The notes: generated by a model not told the origin, from the letters alone. Positions 25,247-34,382 are shown, numbered from the stretch's first letter. The stretch is 64,000 bases of DNA from Nocardia speluncae NBRC 108251 (GCF_001613245.1 NZ_BDBZ01000007.1:471308-535307), one strand, 5' to 3'. A program made the numbers and translations.

Positions 25247-28213
25247 TCAATATGCCCGGATCTCGGCGAGAGCGCTCGCGGGATCGAGGCCACATCCGCG
25301 CTCGTACTCGTCTCTGAATCCGCTCAGAGCATCCGCCAACCGCGCGACGTCGGGGTGACCGGAGTTGGGGCCGCCCCGTAATGCGTGGGCCACGCCGAGA
25401 ATCTCCGACGCCCGATCGGGCTCGCCGCGCCGGTGGGCCAGGTCGGCCATCCCGACAGCCACATGGGCCGACATCGGCATATCGGGCAGGCCGACGGCGA
25501 TGTCTCGCGCTTCGCGCAGGTATCGCGCGGCGGCGATGAAATCCCCGGTAGCCGCGGCGAGATATCCCGCACCGGCGGCGTACAAGGCGCGTTCAGGTGG
25601 ATCGGCGGCATCCGCGGCGTACCCGAGGTGTCGCTTCGCCTTGGCGAGGTCGCCGTCGTGGCGAGCCAGGTCGGCGAGGGAGATCCGGGCAAGGGTGATC
25701 TCGTGCCCGGCGGTGCCCCCGGTGAGAACCTCCGACAACTGCTTGCGCGCGTTATCGATATCCCCGGCGTCGATACGGACCATCGCCAGCCACGCCTGCT
25801 GTCCGTCGTGGGTGCCGAGCTCGCGGGAGAGCAGCGCCGCCTCGTCCAGCGTAATCAGGGCCTCGGCGGTGTCACCGCCGGCGGTCGAAGCGGCTGCCAG
25901 CGACATCAACGACAGCGACAACGCCCAACGCTCACCGCAGCCGCGGAAACCCTCGATGGCTGCGGTGATATCGAGTCGGCTGCTGTCGGTCCGGCCCGCT
26001 GCACCGTGCAACAGGGAGCGTGTGAACCACAACATTCCTCGCATCCACGGATCGGGGTGTGGCAGGTGCGGTTCCAGCGCTGCCAATCCGTCATCGGTGT
26101 TGCCGGTGGCCAAGGCGAGCAGGGCACAGATGAACGCAGCGGTCGGGTCGTGTGTGGGGTCGGGGCGCTCCACGGTGGCTGCGGCGGCGCCGAGACTGCC
26201 CGCGAATGTCGCGTTGAGCAGGTAGGCCGCGATCGCACGCAGTCGTGCCTCGGCCGGGGCCGGACCAGACATCGAAAGGACTGTATGCAGTTTTCCGGTG
26301 GCTTCCGCGTGATCACCGTGAACAGCCCAGAACTGACCGAGTGCGGCGCCCAAACGGATGGCTGTATCGGAATCTTCTTCGTCCGCGGCACACGCGAGTG
26401 CCGCGTTGAAGTTGTCCCGTTCCGCATCCAGGCGCGTGAGCCACGAGAGCTGTCCGGAGCCGCGTAAGTGCAGTTCTGCCCGTTCGGCCAGCTCGAGGAA
26501 ATAGGCGGCATGGGCGGCGTGAGCGGCAGCCATGCGGCCGGTCGTGGCCAGCTGCTCGACGCCGAACTCGCGGATGGTGTCGAGCATCCGGTACCGGCCG
26601 CCGGCGTACTCCAGCAGCGATTTATCGACCAGGGCATGCAGGGCATCTGCGGTGAGACCGACATATTCGGCGGCCTCACCGGAGAAGCTCCCCGGGAAGA
26701 CGGCCGCTTGGTCCGCCGCGGCGCGTTCGGTGTCGGTCAGCAGGTCCCAACTCCACTCCACTACGGCCCGCAATGTCCGGTGCCGGGGAGGGGCGGTGCG
26801 GCTGCCGCCGGTCAGTAGCCGGAATCGGTCGTCCAGCCCGGCGGTGAGCGTTTCGATCGACATCGATCGCAGGCGAACGGCGGCCAGCTCGATGGCCAGT
26901 GGCATGCAATCCAAGCGACGACAGATCCGATCGACATCGTCGTTCGGCACAAAATCGGGTCGCACGGCTCGCGCCCGTTCGGTGAACAGCTGCGTCGCGG
27001 GACCCGCTTCGAGCGGCGCCACCGCAAACAGCACCTCGCCGGTGATGCCGAGCGGTTCGCGGCTGGTGGCCAGTACCCGCAGGCGCGGGCAACGGCCGAG
27101 TAGCTCTGCTGTCAGTTGTGCCGCCGCCTCGACCACATGCTCGCAACCATCGAGGATGACGGCCGTTTCACGGTTCGCGAGCGTTTCGACCAGGCGAGAT
27201 ATCGCATCCGCCGCGTCCCGCAGGCCGAGTGCGGCGAGCACCGCGCGGGGCACGTCATCGGGACGTGCCACCGGCCCGAGCTCCACCAGCCATACCGGAA
27301 TATCCAGCCTGGCGCCGGTCGCGGTGGCGAGGCGGGTCTTACCTACCCCGCCGGGCCCGACCAAGGTCACCAGCCGATTGTCCAGGAAGTGCCGGCCGAC
27401 CTGACGCCGATCGGCCTCGCGGCCGACGACATTTGTCAACGGCTTGCGTAGGTTCCCGCGGACGTGCGACCACTCCGTGTCTCCGCGTAGCATTCGCAGA
27501 TGTAGCTCGCGCAGTTCCGGCCCGGGATCGGTACCCAATTGCGTTGCGAGCACAGTTCGGTAGTCCTCGTACGCGGATAACGCCTCCGCCTGTCTGCCAC
27601 TGGCAACCAGAGCGCGAATGAGAAGGCTGCGCAACCGTTCTCGCAGCGGGTTGGCGGCAATCAGCTGATTCAGCTCTACCGACAGCGCAGATCGCTGCGG
27701 GAAGGATCCGCTCAGCACCGCCTCGATCCTGTCTTCGGTGGCAGCCAGCCGCAGTTCGTCCAGTCGCACGGCCACCGCGGCCGCGAACGGCAGATGAACG
27801 ACGTCAGCGAGCGGATCGCCCCGCCACAATCCCAGTGCCCCGGTGAGCAATTCCTGAGCTGCGCCGTAGCGCCCGGCCTCGAGATCCCGGCGCCCTGCCT
27901 CGGCCAGCCGCTCGAAACGTACGGCGTCGACCGCCTCGGCGGGAACGTTCAGCCGGTATCCCGCTGTCTCCGCACGCAGCATCGTCGATTCGGGCAACGC
28001 CCGCCGTAACCTCGCCACCAGAGAATGGAGAGCGGCATCCGGATGATCCGGAATATCTTCCGGCCATACCGATTCCACCAGTGTCCGTGCGGCCACCACA
28101 CGGCCCGCCTCCAGCGCCAGCCGTATCAGTAGCGCTCGCGCCCGCGCACCGCCTACACCGACGCATCGGTCACCGGCCACCACCCGCAGCGGACCCAGAA
28201 CTTCGATGCGCAC
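25247..28213 (-). CDS. AfsR/SARP-type regulator with BTAD, NB-ARC ATPase and TPR domains
   Basis: A 988-aa protein from GTG 28213 (VRIEVLGPLRVV, the family's normal start; the frame continues to 28390 without support). OmpR-like DNA-binding domain, residues 1-90; bacterial transcriptional activation domain, ~95-240; NB-ARC ATPase with Walker A LVGPGGVGKTRLA at ~284-296 and DGCEH; then a TPR-like C-terminus. Such proteins activate secondary-metabolite or stress genes. No biosynthetic cluster lies next to it, so its target is unknown. Confidence 0.87.
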   Translation of the reverse strand: MRIEVLGPLRVVAGDRCVGVGGARARALLIRLALEAGRVVAARTLVESVWPEDIPDHPDAALHSLVARLRRALPESTMLRAETAGYRLNVPAEAVDAVRFERLAEAGRRDLEAGRYGAAQELLTGALGLWRGDPLADVVHLPFAAAVAVRLDELRLAATEDRIEAVLSGSFPQRSALSVELNQLIAANPLRERLRSLLIRALVASGRQAEALSAYEDYRTVLATQLGTDPGPELRELHLRMLRGDTEWSHVRGNLRKPLTNVVGREADRRQVGRHFLDNRLVTLVGPGGVGKTRLATATGARLDIPVWLVELGPVARPDDVPRAVLAALGLRDAADAISRLVETLANRETAVILDGCEHVVEAAAQLTAELLGRCPRLRVLATSREPLGITGEVLFAVAPLEAGPATQLFTERARAVRPDFVPNDDVDRICRRLDCMPLAIELAAVRLRSMSIETLTAGLDDRFRLLTGGSRTAPPRHRTLRAVVEWSWDLLTDTERAAADQAAVFPGSFSGEAAEYVGLTADALHALVDKSLLEYAGGRYRMLDTIREFGVEQLATTGRMAAAHAAHAAYFLELAERAELHLRGSGQLSWLTRLDAERDNFNAALACAADEEDSDTAIRLGAALGQFWAVHGDHAEATGKLHTVLSMSGPAPAEARLRAIAAYLLNATFAGSLGAAAATVERPDPTHDPTAAFICALLALATGNTDDGLAALEPHLPHPDPWMRGMLWFTRSLLHGAAGRTDSSRLDITAAIEGFRGCGERWALSLSLMSLAAASTAGGDTAEALITLDEAALLSRELGTHDGQQAWLAMVRIDAGDIDNARKQLSEVLTGGTAGHEITLARISLADLARHDGDLAKAKRHLGYAADAADPPERALYAAGAGYLAAATGDFIAAARYLREARDIAVGLPDMPMSAHVAVGMADLAHRRGEPDRASEILGVAHALRGGPNSGHPDVARLADALSGFRDEYERGCGLDPASALAEIRAY

Positions 28214-28315
28214 ATTTCGATTATCCAGGGTCGGTGACAGGCATCTGACACCGGTTCGGCAGGGCCACGAGACACAGTCGGTCCCACTGACCACCTCGCA
28301 CAAGGAGAACCCCTG

Positions 28316-28809
28316 ATGGCCGAAATCAGCAACACCGAGCAGTTCCAGGTATGGAACGGAGCCGACGGACACCACTGGGCCGAGCACCACGCCCGATGAA
28401 GCCGGGCGGCCGGCTCGTGTTCACCTGTCACCGGGAGCCGGGCGACTCCGTTGCTGCGATCTTCGCGGCGCTGGCCGAACACTTGCCCACTCCCCGCTTT
28501 GTCGATCTCGCCCCCGGGGTCACCGACTTCGCCGATCCCGATCAGGTTCGCGGCGTACTTACCGCCGCGGGCTTCACGGCCCTCACAGTGACCGGTTTCG
28601 AAACGCCTTCCGTTCTCGGCCGAGACCGCCGCGATGCGACCGAATTCCTGTTCGACGCCCAGCTACGTTCGTTCGTCGCGGGCGCCGACGCGACCGTTGT
28701 CCGCAAAGCCAAGGCCGCCGTCGAAGCGACGTTGCGGCCACACGAGACCGATCTCGTGCGGATTCCCGCCCGGGGATGGCTGTATACCGCGCGTCGAGAA
28801 CCCCGATGA
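28316..28809 (+). pseudogene. SAM-dependent methyltransferase with the core deleted
   Basis: It starts after a strong AAGGAG with MAEISNTEQFQVWNG and HHWAEHHAR, the usual N-terminus of an actinobacterial class I methyltransferase, then stops at 28397-28399. Overlapping that stop in another frame, MKPGGRLVFTCHRE resumes the C-terminal half of the same family, to ARREPR at 28809. The Rossmann SAM-binding core between the two (roughly 100 residues) is absent. A short N-terminal peptide and a C-terminal fragment could still be translated but cannot be a working enzyme. Confidence 0.7.
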
Positions 28810-29033
28810 CCACGGGGGTGCTGGGCAGAGATCGCGGACACCGGCACGGTTCTCACGGCCGACGCCCCGGCGGACTCGGCCAGCGAATTGGTCACAGCCG
28901 ATCACGCCATTGCACTACGCCGGCCCAGCGCAACGAGGCTTCCCCATCGGCTCACGGCTTCTGGGGTCAACCGGCCTCGGGCCGGGCGTGTGTGGTCGCC
29001 GCTTCGGGCCGGCAAGCGTGGACGCGGGCTGGC

Positions 29034-29039
29034 TATAGT
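29034..29039 (+). promoter_or_regulatory. Candidate -10 box of a leaderless aph transcript
   Basis: TATAGT lies 7 bp before the ATG at 29047, so a transcript from it would begin at or next to the start codon. No clear -35 is seen. Confidence 0.35.
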
Positions 29040-29046
29040 GACCGAA

Positions 29047-29865
29047 ATGAGTCATGGTCATGACCCGCGAAAAGTACTGGCGAGTGCGGGATACAGCATC
29101 GAAGACTGGTCACCTGTCACTTCGGGCGAGTCGGGGGCCGCGGTCTTTCGTGACGAGGACGCCACCCGATACGCCAAATGCGTTCCGGCTGCGGAGGCTG
29201 CCGCGCTGAAAACAGAACACGACCGGGTGCAGTGGCTGGCCGGCCGGCGCGTGCCGGGCCCGCAGGTACTCGACTGGCACTCCGGCGAGGCGGGGGCACT
29301 GCTGATAACCACCGCCGTCCCCGGCGTTCCCGCGGATCAACTCTCGGCTACCGACCTCCGCGCGGCTTGGGAACATATTGCCGACGCAGTGCGTGGCCTG
29401 CACGCACTACCGGCGCAAAACTGCCCGTTCGACCGCGGTCTGGACATGATGGTCCCCCTTGCGCGTGACGTCGTCGGCCGCGATGCCGTGAACCCGGAAT
29501 TCCTTTCTGTCGAGCAGCAGCACACACCACCCCACGAGCTGCTGGCCCGCCTCGAACCCGAGATCGCGCGGATGCTGGCCTACGAGGCGGCGGATACCGT
29601 CGTCTGTCACGGAGACCTGTGCCTGCCCAACATCGTTGTGGACCCGGAAACGCTGAAGGTGTCCGGATTCATCGATTTGGGCCGTCTCGGGACCGCCGAT
29701 CGTTACGCCGATCTGTCGCTCCTGCTTGCCAACGCGCGGGAGGCCTGGGAGGACGAGGAGCAGGCATTGGCCGCGGACACACTGTTCGCGGCCCGGTACG
29801 GCCTCGCGCTGGACCGTGACCGTTTGGACTTCTACCTGCACCTCGACCCCCTCACCTGGGGATGA
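29047..29865 (+). CDS. Aminoglycoside 3''-O-phosphotransferase homologue, APH(3'')-I type
   Basis: A 272-aa kinase, close to the usual 267-272 aa. It follows the StrA/APH(3'') pattern along its whole length: SGESGAAVFR, ERDRxxWL-like DRVQWLAGRRVPGPQV, TAVPGVPADQLS, the catalytic loop VVCHGDLCLPN (His188, Asp190, Asn195), the metal-binding FIDLGRLGTADRYADLSLL, and the end FYLHLDPLTWG. Members phosphorylate streptomycin at the 3'' hydroxyl. A GTG at 29038 is an alternative start. There are no insertion sequences or other resistance genes nearby, so this looks like a chromosomal, intrinsic copy. Confidence 0.85.
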   Translation: MSHGHDPRKVLASAGYSIEDWSPVTSGESGAAVFRDEDATRYAKCVPAAEAAALKTEHDRVQWLAGRRVPGPQVLDWHSGEAGALLITTAVPGVPADQLSATDLRAAWEHIADAVRGLHALPAQNCPFDRGLDMMVPLARDVVGRDAVNPEFLSVEQQHTPPHELLARLEPEIARMLAYEAADTVVCHGDLCLPNIVVDPETLKVSGFIDLGRLGTADRYADLSLLLANAREAWEDEEQALAADTLFAARYGLALDRDRLDFYLHLDPLTWG

Positions 29866-29979
29866 GGACGAGGCGGATCGGTCCACGGGGGTAGTGACTG
29901 CACCGCCGTTGGGAAACCCGGCCGGCCACCAGCGGGGAAACAACGGGCCGCCTACGGAGAGGTCCTACCGCCATTGACA

Positions 29980-30753
29980 TCAGGTCAGGAATATCGTGTC
30001 GACCAGTACATACGCGGCCACGGCGAACACCAGATAAGCGAACCATCGCTGCAACCGTTCGGTGTTCGTCTTGGTGCCGAAATGCCCGGCGATCAGCGAT
30101 CCGGCGAGGGCGGCCCCGGCGAAAAGGCCGGTGACGGCCCAGTCGATTCCGCCGGCACCGAGATGCGCGACGAGACCTGCCGCCGAATTCGCGACGATGA
30201 TGAGAAGTGAGGTGCCCACCGCGAGAGGCATCTGCACGCCGAGCATCAGTACCAGGGCGGGAACGATGAGGAATCCGCCGCCGACACCGAACATCCCGGT
30301 GAGCAATCCCACGCCGATCCCTACCGGTATCGACCGCGAAGCGCAGCGCCGCCAGTCGATCCCGGTGTCCGTGCGCTTGCAAGCGATCCCGCTCCCTTCG
30401 GTACCGCGCAGCATGCGCACCGCGGCGAACACCATGACCGCGGCGAAGCCGATCAGAAGCAATGGTTGCGGTAGCAGCCGGCCGAGGGCGCTCCCGGCGA
30501 ACGTGGCAGGTATTCCGGCGGCGGCGAAGACCGCGGCGAGCCGCCACTCGACGTGCCGGGCCCGGACCCTCGGCAGCGCTCCGACCGCGGCCGCTGTACC
30601 GACCACGATCAGCGAAACCGGTATCGCCTGCTCGATATCGAGCCCGATCCCGTAGACGAGGGCCGGCACGGCCAGAATTGATCCGCCACCGCCGAGCAGG
30701 CCGAGCAGTACTCCGATGATCGCGCCCAGCGCCAGAGCGATCGCCGATGTCAT
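29980..30753 (-). CDS. TauE/SafE-family sulfite or organosulfur exporter
   Basis: A 257-aa membrane protein with about eight hydrophobic segments and the family's internal repeat: GLLGGGGSILAVPALVYGIG in the first half and GMFGVGGGFLIVPALV in the second. It is the third gene of a sulfur operon behind a persulfide dioxygenase-rhodanese, so it probably exports sulfite or thiosulfate made by that enzyme. Confidence 0.87.
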   Translation of the reverse strand: MTSAIALALGAIIGVLLGLLGGGGSILAVPALVYGIGLDIEQAIPVSLIVVGTAAAVGALPRVRARHVEWRLAAVFAAAGIPATFAGSALGRLLPQPLLLIGFAAVMVFAAVRMLRGTEGSGIACKRTDTGIDWRRCASRSIPVGIGVGLLTGMFGVGGGFLIVPALVLMLGVQMPLAVGTSLLIIVANSAAGLVAHLGAGGIDWAVTGLFAGAALAGSLIAGHFGTKTNTERLQRWFAYLVFAVAAYVLVDTIFLT

Positions 30754-30775
30754 GTGCTACGACTCCGTTGGCAAG

Positions 30776-30943
30776 TCAGCGGCCGAAAAACGAGGAGAGG
30801 AATCCTTTCCTCGCCGGGCGGCGGTCGCCGGTGCAAGTGCACCTTTGGGCGGCAGGTACGGACTTCATCACGCTGTCGGCGTGCTGCCCGCACCCGCCCC
30901 AGGTCGTCCTGCGGCAGCTCGAGCAGGTCGTCTGGTAACACAC
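30776..30943 (-). CDS. Small Cys-rich protein in the persulfide operon
   Basis: 55 aa, too short for ordinary gene lists. GTG start at 30943, behind a strong AAGGAG with a six-base spacer. Sequence features: VCYQTTCSSCRRTTWGGCGQ (CxxxxCxxC then GGCGQH), later RCTCTG, and a basic tail ending SSFFGR. The spaced Cys pairs plus His resemble a small zinc-binding or redox domain. I recall small actinobacterial proteins with a related CxxCxxTTWxGCGQH pattern. It sits 35 bp after the dioxygenase and 22 bp before tauE on the same strand, so a role in sulfane sulfur handling is likely but unproven. An overlapping frame through 30750 is also open. Confidence 0.72.
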   Translation of the reverse strand: MCYQTTCSSCRRTTWGGCGQHADSVMKSVPAAQRCTCTGDRRPARKGFLSSFFGR

Positions 30944-30978
30944 GGTTGTCTCCTTGTGGGGGTCGGTATCGAGAGGGG

Positions 30979-32367
30979 TCAGATTCGTGCCGCGTCAGCT
31001 GATCGCGCGGCCCATTCGTCGTATCCGCCGGCCAGGTCGCTGACTTGTCGGATGCCGTGCGCACGCAGCAGCGACGCCGCCACGCTCGATCGCCATCCGC
31101 CGGCACAGTGCATCACCAGCGGGCGGTCGTCGGGTAGCTCGCCCACACGGGTGCGCAGCTGCGCCAGCGGAATCGATACTGCGCCCGGGATCACCCCGAA
31201 CTCGCGCTCGCTCGGGTTACGGATATCGACAACGGTGACAGCGTCCGTAGTGAGCAGGTGTTCGAGTTCGGCGACCGAGGTCCGTGGCGTCGACCGCACC
31301 AGATCGGTCAGTTCGTCCGGGAACGCGCCGTCTGCGCCGACGTTGAAGTATCCCACAGTGTGATCGGAGCCGATCCGCGCGAGCCGCATGGCCGCCGTCT
31401 GTTCCTCTTCGGGATAAGTGATCAGGACGGTCCGGTCACCGATCTCGGCGACCATACCGCCCGTTTCGGCGAACCGGCCGTCGAATCCGACGTTGACCGC
31501 GCCCTCGAGGTGCCTCTTTGCGAAGTCATCGGGGGTGCGGGCATCGAGGACATGCGTTCCGGAATCGAGTTCGGACCGTAGCTGCGCGGCCGACATCGCG
31601 GGTACCCGGCGTTGCGCGTCGAAGAGGGGCCGGTTGGCTTTGTTCAAGGCCGCATCCACCGCGAAATACGCCGGTACCGTCGGCTGGCCGTCGGTGATCA
31701 GGGCAACGAACTCGTCCTCGCTCATCGGCTGTACCGCATAGTTGCTACGGCGCTGTTCACCGATGGTGGAGGACAGTTCGCTGGACAGGTTTTTTCCGCA
31801 GGAGGAGCCCGCGCCGTGCGCGGGGAGGACTGTGACCGAATCGGGAAGGACCAGCAGCGTCTCGTGGATGGTGTGGTACATCGCCCGGGCCAGGTCGGTG
31901 TTCGTGCCGTCACCCAAATTGACCAGGTCGGGGCGGCCGACGTCACCGATGAACAGGGAATCGCCGGTCAGCACGGCCGACGGCATCTCCCCGGCGTGTT
32001 CTCGTATCAAGAGGCCGATCGATTCCCAGGTGTGACCGGGGGTGGACAAGATCTCGATGTCCACTTCGCCGAGGTCGAGATGGTCACCGTGCCGGAGACG
32101 GCGAATCGGATAGTCGGTTCGCGCGGCTTCTCCGAAGCCGATCCACGCTCCGGTCGCTTCCAGAAGTTCCAGGTGCCCTGAGACGAAGTCCGCATGGAAG
32201 TGGGTGTTGACGACCGCTTCGATAGTCAAGCCGTGCCGGCGCGCATCGGTGAGGTATTCGGTCACGTCGCGGCGTGGGTCGACCACGACGGCGCGTCCGG
32301 TGCTCTCGTCGCCGATCAGGTACGAGGCATGCGAAAGGCACTCGATGTAGTACTGCTCGAGAATCAT
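30979..32367 (-). CDS. CstB-like persulfide dioxygenase with two rhodanese domains
   Basis: A 462-aa protein from ATG 32367 (GGAGGA upstream); the frame continues to 32640 across the operators and is not used. N-terminal ETHE1-type metallo-beta-lactamase fold, residues 1-240: THFHADFVSGH, GHTWES, GDSLFIGDVGRPDL. The first rhodanese domain (~265-355) lacks an active Cys (VLITYPEEEQ). The second (~365-460) has the active loop MHCAGGWRSS with Cys near residue 420. CstB-type enzymes oxidise persulfides to thiosulfate. First gene of a three-gene operon. Confidence 0.88.
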   Translation of the reverse strand: MILEQYYIECLSHASYLIGDESTGRAVVVDPRRDVTEYLTDARRHGLTIEAVVNTHFHADFVSGHLELLEATGAWIGFGEAARTDYPIRRLRHGDHLDLGEVDIEILSTPGHTWESIGLLIREHAGEMPSAVLTGDSLFIGDVGRPDLVNLGDGTNTDLARAMYHTIHETLLVLPDSVTVLPAHGAGSSCGKNLSSELSSTIGEQRRSNYAVQPMSEDEFVALITDGQPTVPAYFAVDAALNKANRPLFDAQRRVPAMSAAQLRSELDSGTHVLDARTPDDFAKRHLEGAVNVGFDGRFAETGGMVAEIGDRTVLITYPEEEQTAAMRLARIGSDHTVGYFNVGADGAFPDELTDLVRSTPRTSVAELEHLLTTDAVTVVDIRNPSEREFGVIPGAVSIPLAQLRTRVGELPDDRPLVMHCAGGWRSSVAASLLRAHGIRQVSDLAGGYDEWAARSADAARI

Positions 32368-32413
32368 GGCGGGTTCCTCCAAATGGTTGCCGCGTGCGCA
32401 CCCAGGATGACAT

Positions 32414-32449
32414 ATACCCCGGGGGGTATGCAAATACCCTAGGGGGTAT
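32414..32449. promoter_or_regulatory. Two tandem CsoR/CstR-type operators
   Basis: ATACCCCGGGGGGTAT (32414-32429) and ATACCCTAGGGGGTAT (32434-32449) are near-perfect dyads of the CsoR/RcnR/CstR class, centre to centre 20 bp, starting 47 bp before the dioxygenase start. CstR represses persulfide operons in this position in other bacteria. No csoR/cstR gene is visible in the window. Confidence 0.75.
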
Positions 32450-32788
32450 GCAAACTCTTCGAGGTCGAGAGGTTGGGTCCGCCGGGGTGCGGTGACAATA
32501 CCGTTGAACAGCAGTCGGCCATGTCGGGGAGTGGGCGAACGAAGCGCCGTCCACCGATCGGATTTCTCACGCAACCGCGCGCCAGGACTTCGGCGATGAA
32601 CCGGCAGCTCGCTTCCGTGGCGGGTGATTCGCCCGTGCAAGCAAAGACGTTGCGGCCTAGAGGAGCTCGCTCGTCTGCTCGAGTTCCGCGCCCCCTACGC
32701 TTCTGCTCGCGGATCGATTGTGCCGCTGTGTCGTCTTCCCGTCAGCGAGAAATTGCGCTGGGGCGGTGCATCAGATGGAAGTGCCGCG
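32450..32788. other. About 340 bp without a recognised gene
   Basis: Open frames on both strands show no family features. The left end should hold the persulfide operon's promoter. No regulator remnant was recognised. Confidence 0.5.
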
Positions 32789-33376
32789 TCAGCCGGAAAG
32801 CATACCGGCCACTCTGAGCAGTGCAGGAAGGATGAAAAGGGTGCTGCCCAGTACCAGCGGCCCCCCGCATATACCCAGCAGGACTTCGCGTTTCCCCAGG
32901 CCGGCGCGTCTGGCGTAGGAGAGCGCGAGGATTCCGAATCCCGCAGACGCGAGAAGAAAGGCGAACACATAGCCTCCCGATGCGAGATCGAGGTGTTCTG
33001 CATCGCCCGCCACCCCGGTCAGCATGACTGCCGCCTGGGTGAGACTCCCCACCACGTAGATGACCACCGTCGAGAAGGCGGCCCACAGTATGGTGCCCAC
33101 GACTTTCGGCTGGAGGAACTTCGGCGGCTGGGTAACGGCGAGCACCGCCACGGCTACGCCGAGAAGCTTCAGGGCGGCGACATACCAGTTCATCACCGAG
33201 ATCGCGTCCGCGTTCGCTGCATGCGGACCGGTAGCGAACTTTTCGGTGAACTCGAACCAGAAGCTGATCGCTGCGAATATTGCGCACCACACCGCGACCA
33301 GCGCGCCTACGGTTGCCACGATCTTGGTGGGCGCAGCGATGCGTTGGGGGGCGTTGTCGATAGGCGTCAGTGCCAT
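32789..33376 (-). CDS. Conserved membrane protein, five to six helices
   Basis: A 195-aa protein with hydrophobic segments at about residues 20-42, 66-82, 95-118, 133-152 and 165-190. No recognised domain. It is divergent from a TetR gene with a palindromic operator between them, so it is probably the repressor's target. Confidence 0.7.
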   Translation of the reverse strand: MALTPIDNAPQRIAAPTKIVATVGALVAVWCAIFAAISFWFEFTEKFATGPHAANADAISVMNWYVAALKLLGVAVAVLAVTQPPKFLQPKVVGTILWAAFSTVVIYVVGSLTQAAVMLTGVAGDAEHLDLASGGYVFAFLLASAGFGILALSYARRAGLGKREVLLGICGGPLVLGSTLFILPALLRVAGMLSG

Positions 33377-33458
33377 GGGTGAGTCCTTCCGGTCGCGGTC
33401 CGAGTCGGGCCCCTGAAGGAGAGGAGGAAGCGAGACGCGAAGCTGATTAGCATCATCG

Positions 33459-33481
33459 TTCTAGACCCTAGATTCTAGAAT
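33459..33481. promoter_or_regulatory. Candidate TetR operator between the membrane protein and tetR genes
   Basis: TTCTAGA (33459-33465) and the perfect 10-bp palindrome ATTCTAGAAT (33472-33481) repeat the same core in the 135-bp divergent gap. Confidence 0.45.
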
Positions 33482-33511
33482 GGGAATTCGTCAACGCTGT
33501 AGCCTGGTGTT

Positions 33512-34090
33512 GTGCCTCCTGCCAAGTTCACCTCCGACGGAATCCTCGACGCCTGCGCCCAAGAAGTGCTCCTGCGCGGCGCGGACGTGCGGATCGTAGA
33601 CATCGCTCACCGGCTGGAGGCTCCCACTGGGTCGATCTATCATCGGTTCCGGTCGCGCGAGGAACTACTCGTCCGTCTGTGGCTCCGGAGCATCCGGCGC
33701 TTTCACGTCGATTACCTCGCCGCCGGAGATCATGAAGACCCGGAACGTGCGCTCCTCGGCATGGCCGAGTGTGTGGTCACGTTCACCCGAGACCATCCGC
33801 AGGAGGCTGTCGCGATGACGCTGTACCGGCAGTCACGGCTGGTGCAGACGGCGCCCGAGTCCTGTCGGGAGGAGGTCGAGAAGGTGAACGAAGGGATCCA
33901 TCGCCGTCTCGCAGAGCTGACCGAAATGCGTTATCCGCAGCCGACCGATCGCCACCGGTCCCTCGTGCGCGTCGCAGCGGCCGAAGGGCCCTACGGGCTG
34001 GTGCGGCCGTACCTGCGGAACTCGGTGCCCGACTGGATGCCCGAGGTCACCGTGGCGAGCTCGAGGGCCATCCTTGCGCTGGGCACGTGA
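33512..34090 (+). CDS. TetR-family regulator
   Basis: A 192-aa protein with a GTG start. The helix-turn-helix is VRIVDIAHRLEAPTGSIYHR at residues ~28-47, followed by FRSREELLVRLW. Divergent from the membrane-protein gene; an operator-like repeat lies 31 bp before its start, which fits autorepression. Ligand unknown. Confidence 0.83.
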   Translation: MPPAKFTSDGILDACAQEVLLRGADVRIVDIAHRLEAPTGSIYHRFRSREELLVRLWLRSIRRFHVDYLAAGDHEDPERALLGMAECVVTFTRDHPQEAVAMTLYRQSRLVQTAPESCREEVEKVNEGIHRRLAELTEMRYPQPTDRHRSLVRVAAAEGPYGLVRPYLRNSVPDWMPEVTVASSRAILALGT

Positions 34091-34104
34091 AAGGAATTCC
34101 TCAG

Positions 34105-34144
34105 GGCCGGCCGATTAGGCCGTGACCACACGGTGGCGCCGGCC
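34105..34144. terminator. Candidate hairpin after the tetR gene
   Basis: GGCCGGCC/GCCGGCC arms enclose a smaller CCGTG-acca-CACGG hairpin, 14 bp past the tetR stop. No U-tract follows, as is common in actinomycetes. Confidence 0.35.
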
Positions 34145-34382
34145 GGACATGCCACTTTCCGGTGGAGGCGCCGAAACCCTCGACGGATACGTGCGGGTGT
34201 AAGCCGTTGGGGCACTGAAGGTTTCTCCCAGGGCCTTCGGATATCGACGGTGAGTTCACGAGCAAGGCGCAGTTGGGTGTAAGTGGTGAGGAGCGGCCGG
34301 GTCGGCGCGCCGCCTCGGACATCACATATCGCCGAAACCGTCGATTCGCCTGTGCCGGAACGATGTTCCGGCAGCAGACATA

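Noticed and set aside
32473..32817. A possible csoR gene near the CsoR-type operators
   Set aside because: The translated frame has no four-helix CsoR pattern or Cys-His-Cys ligands.
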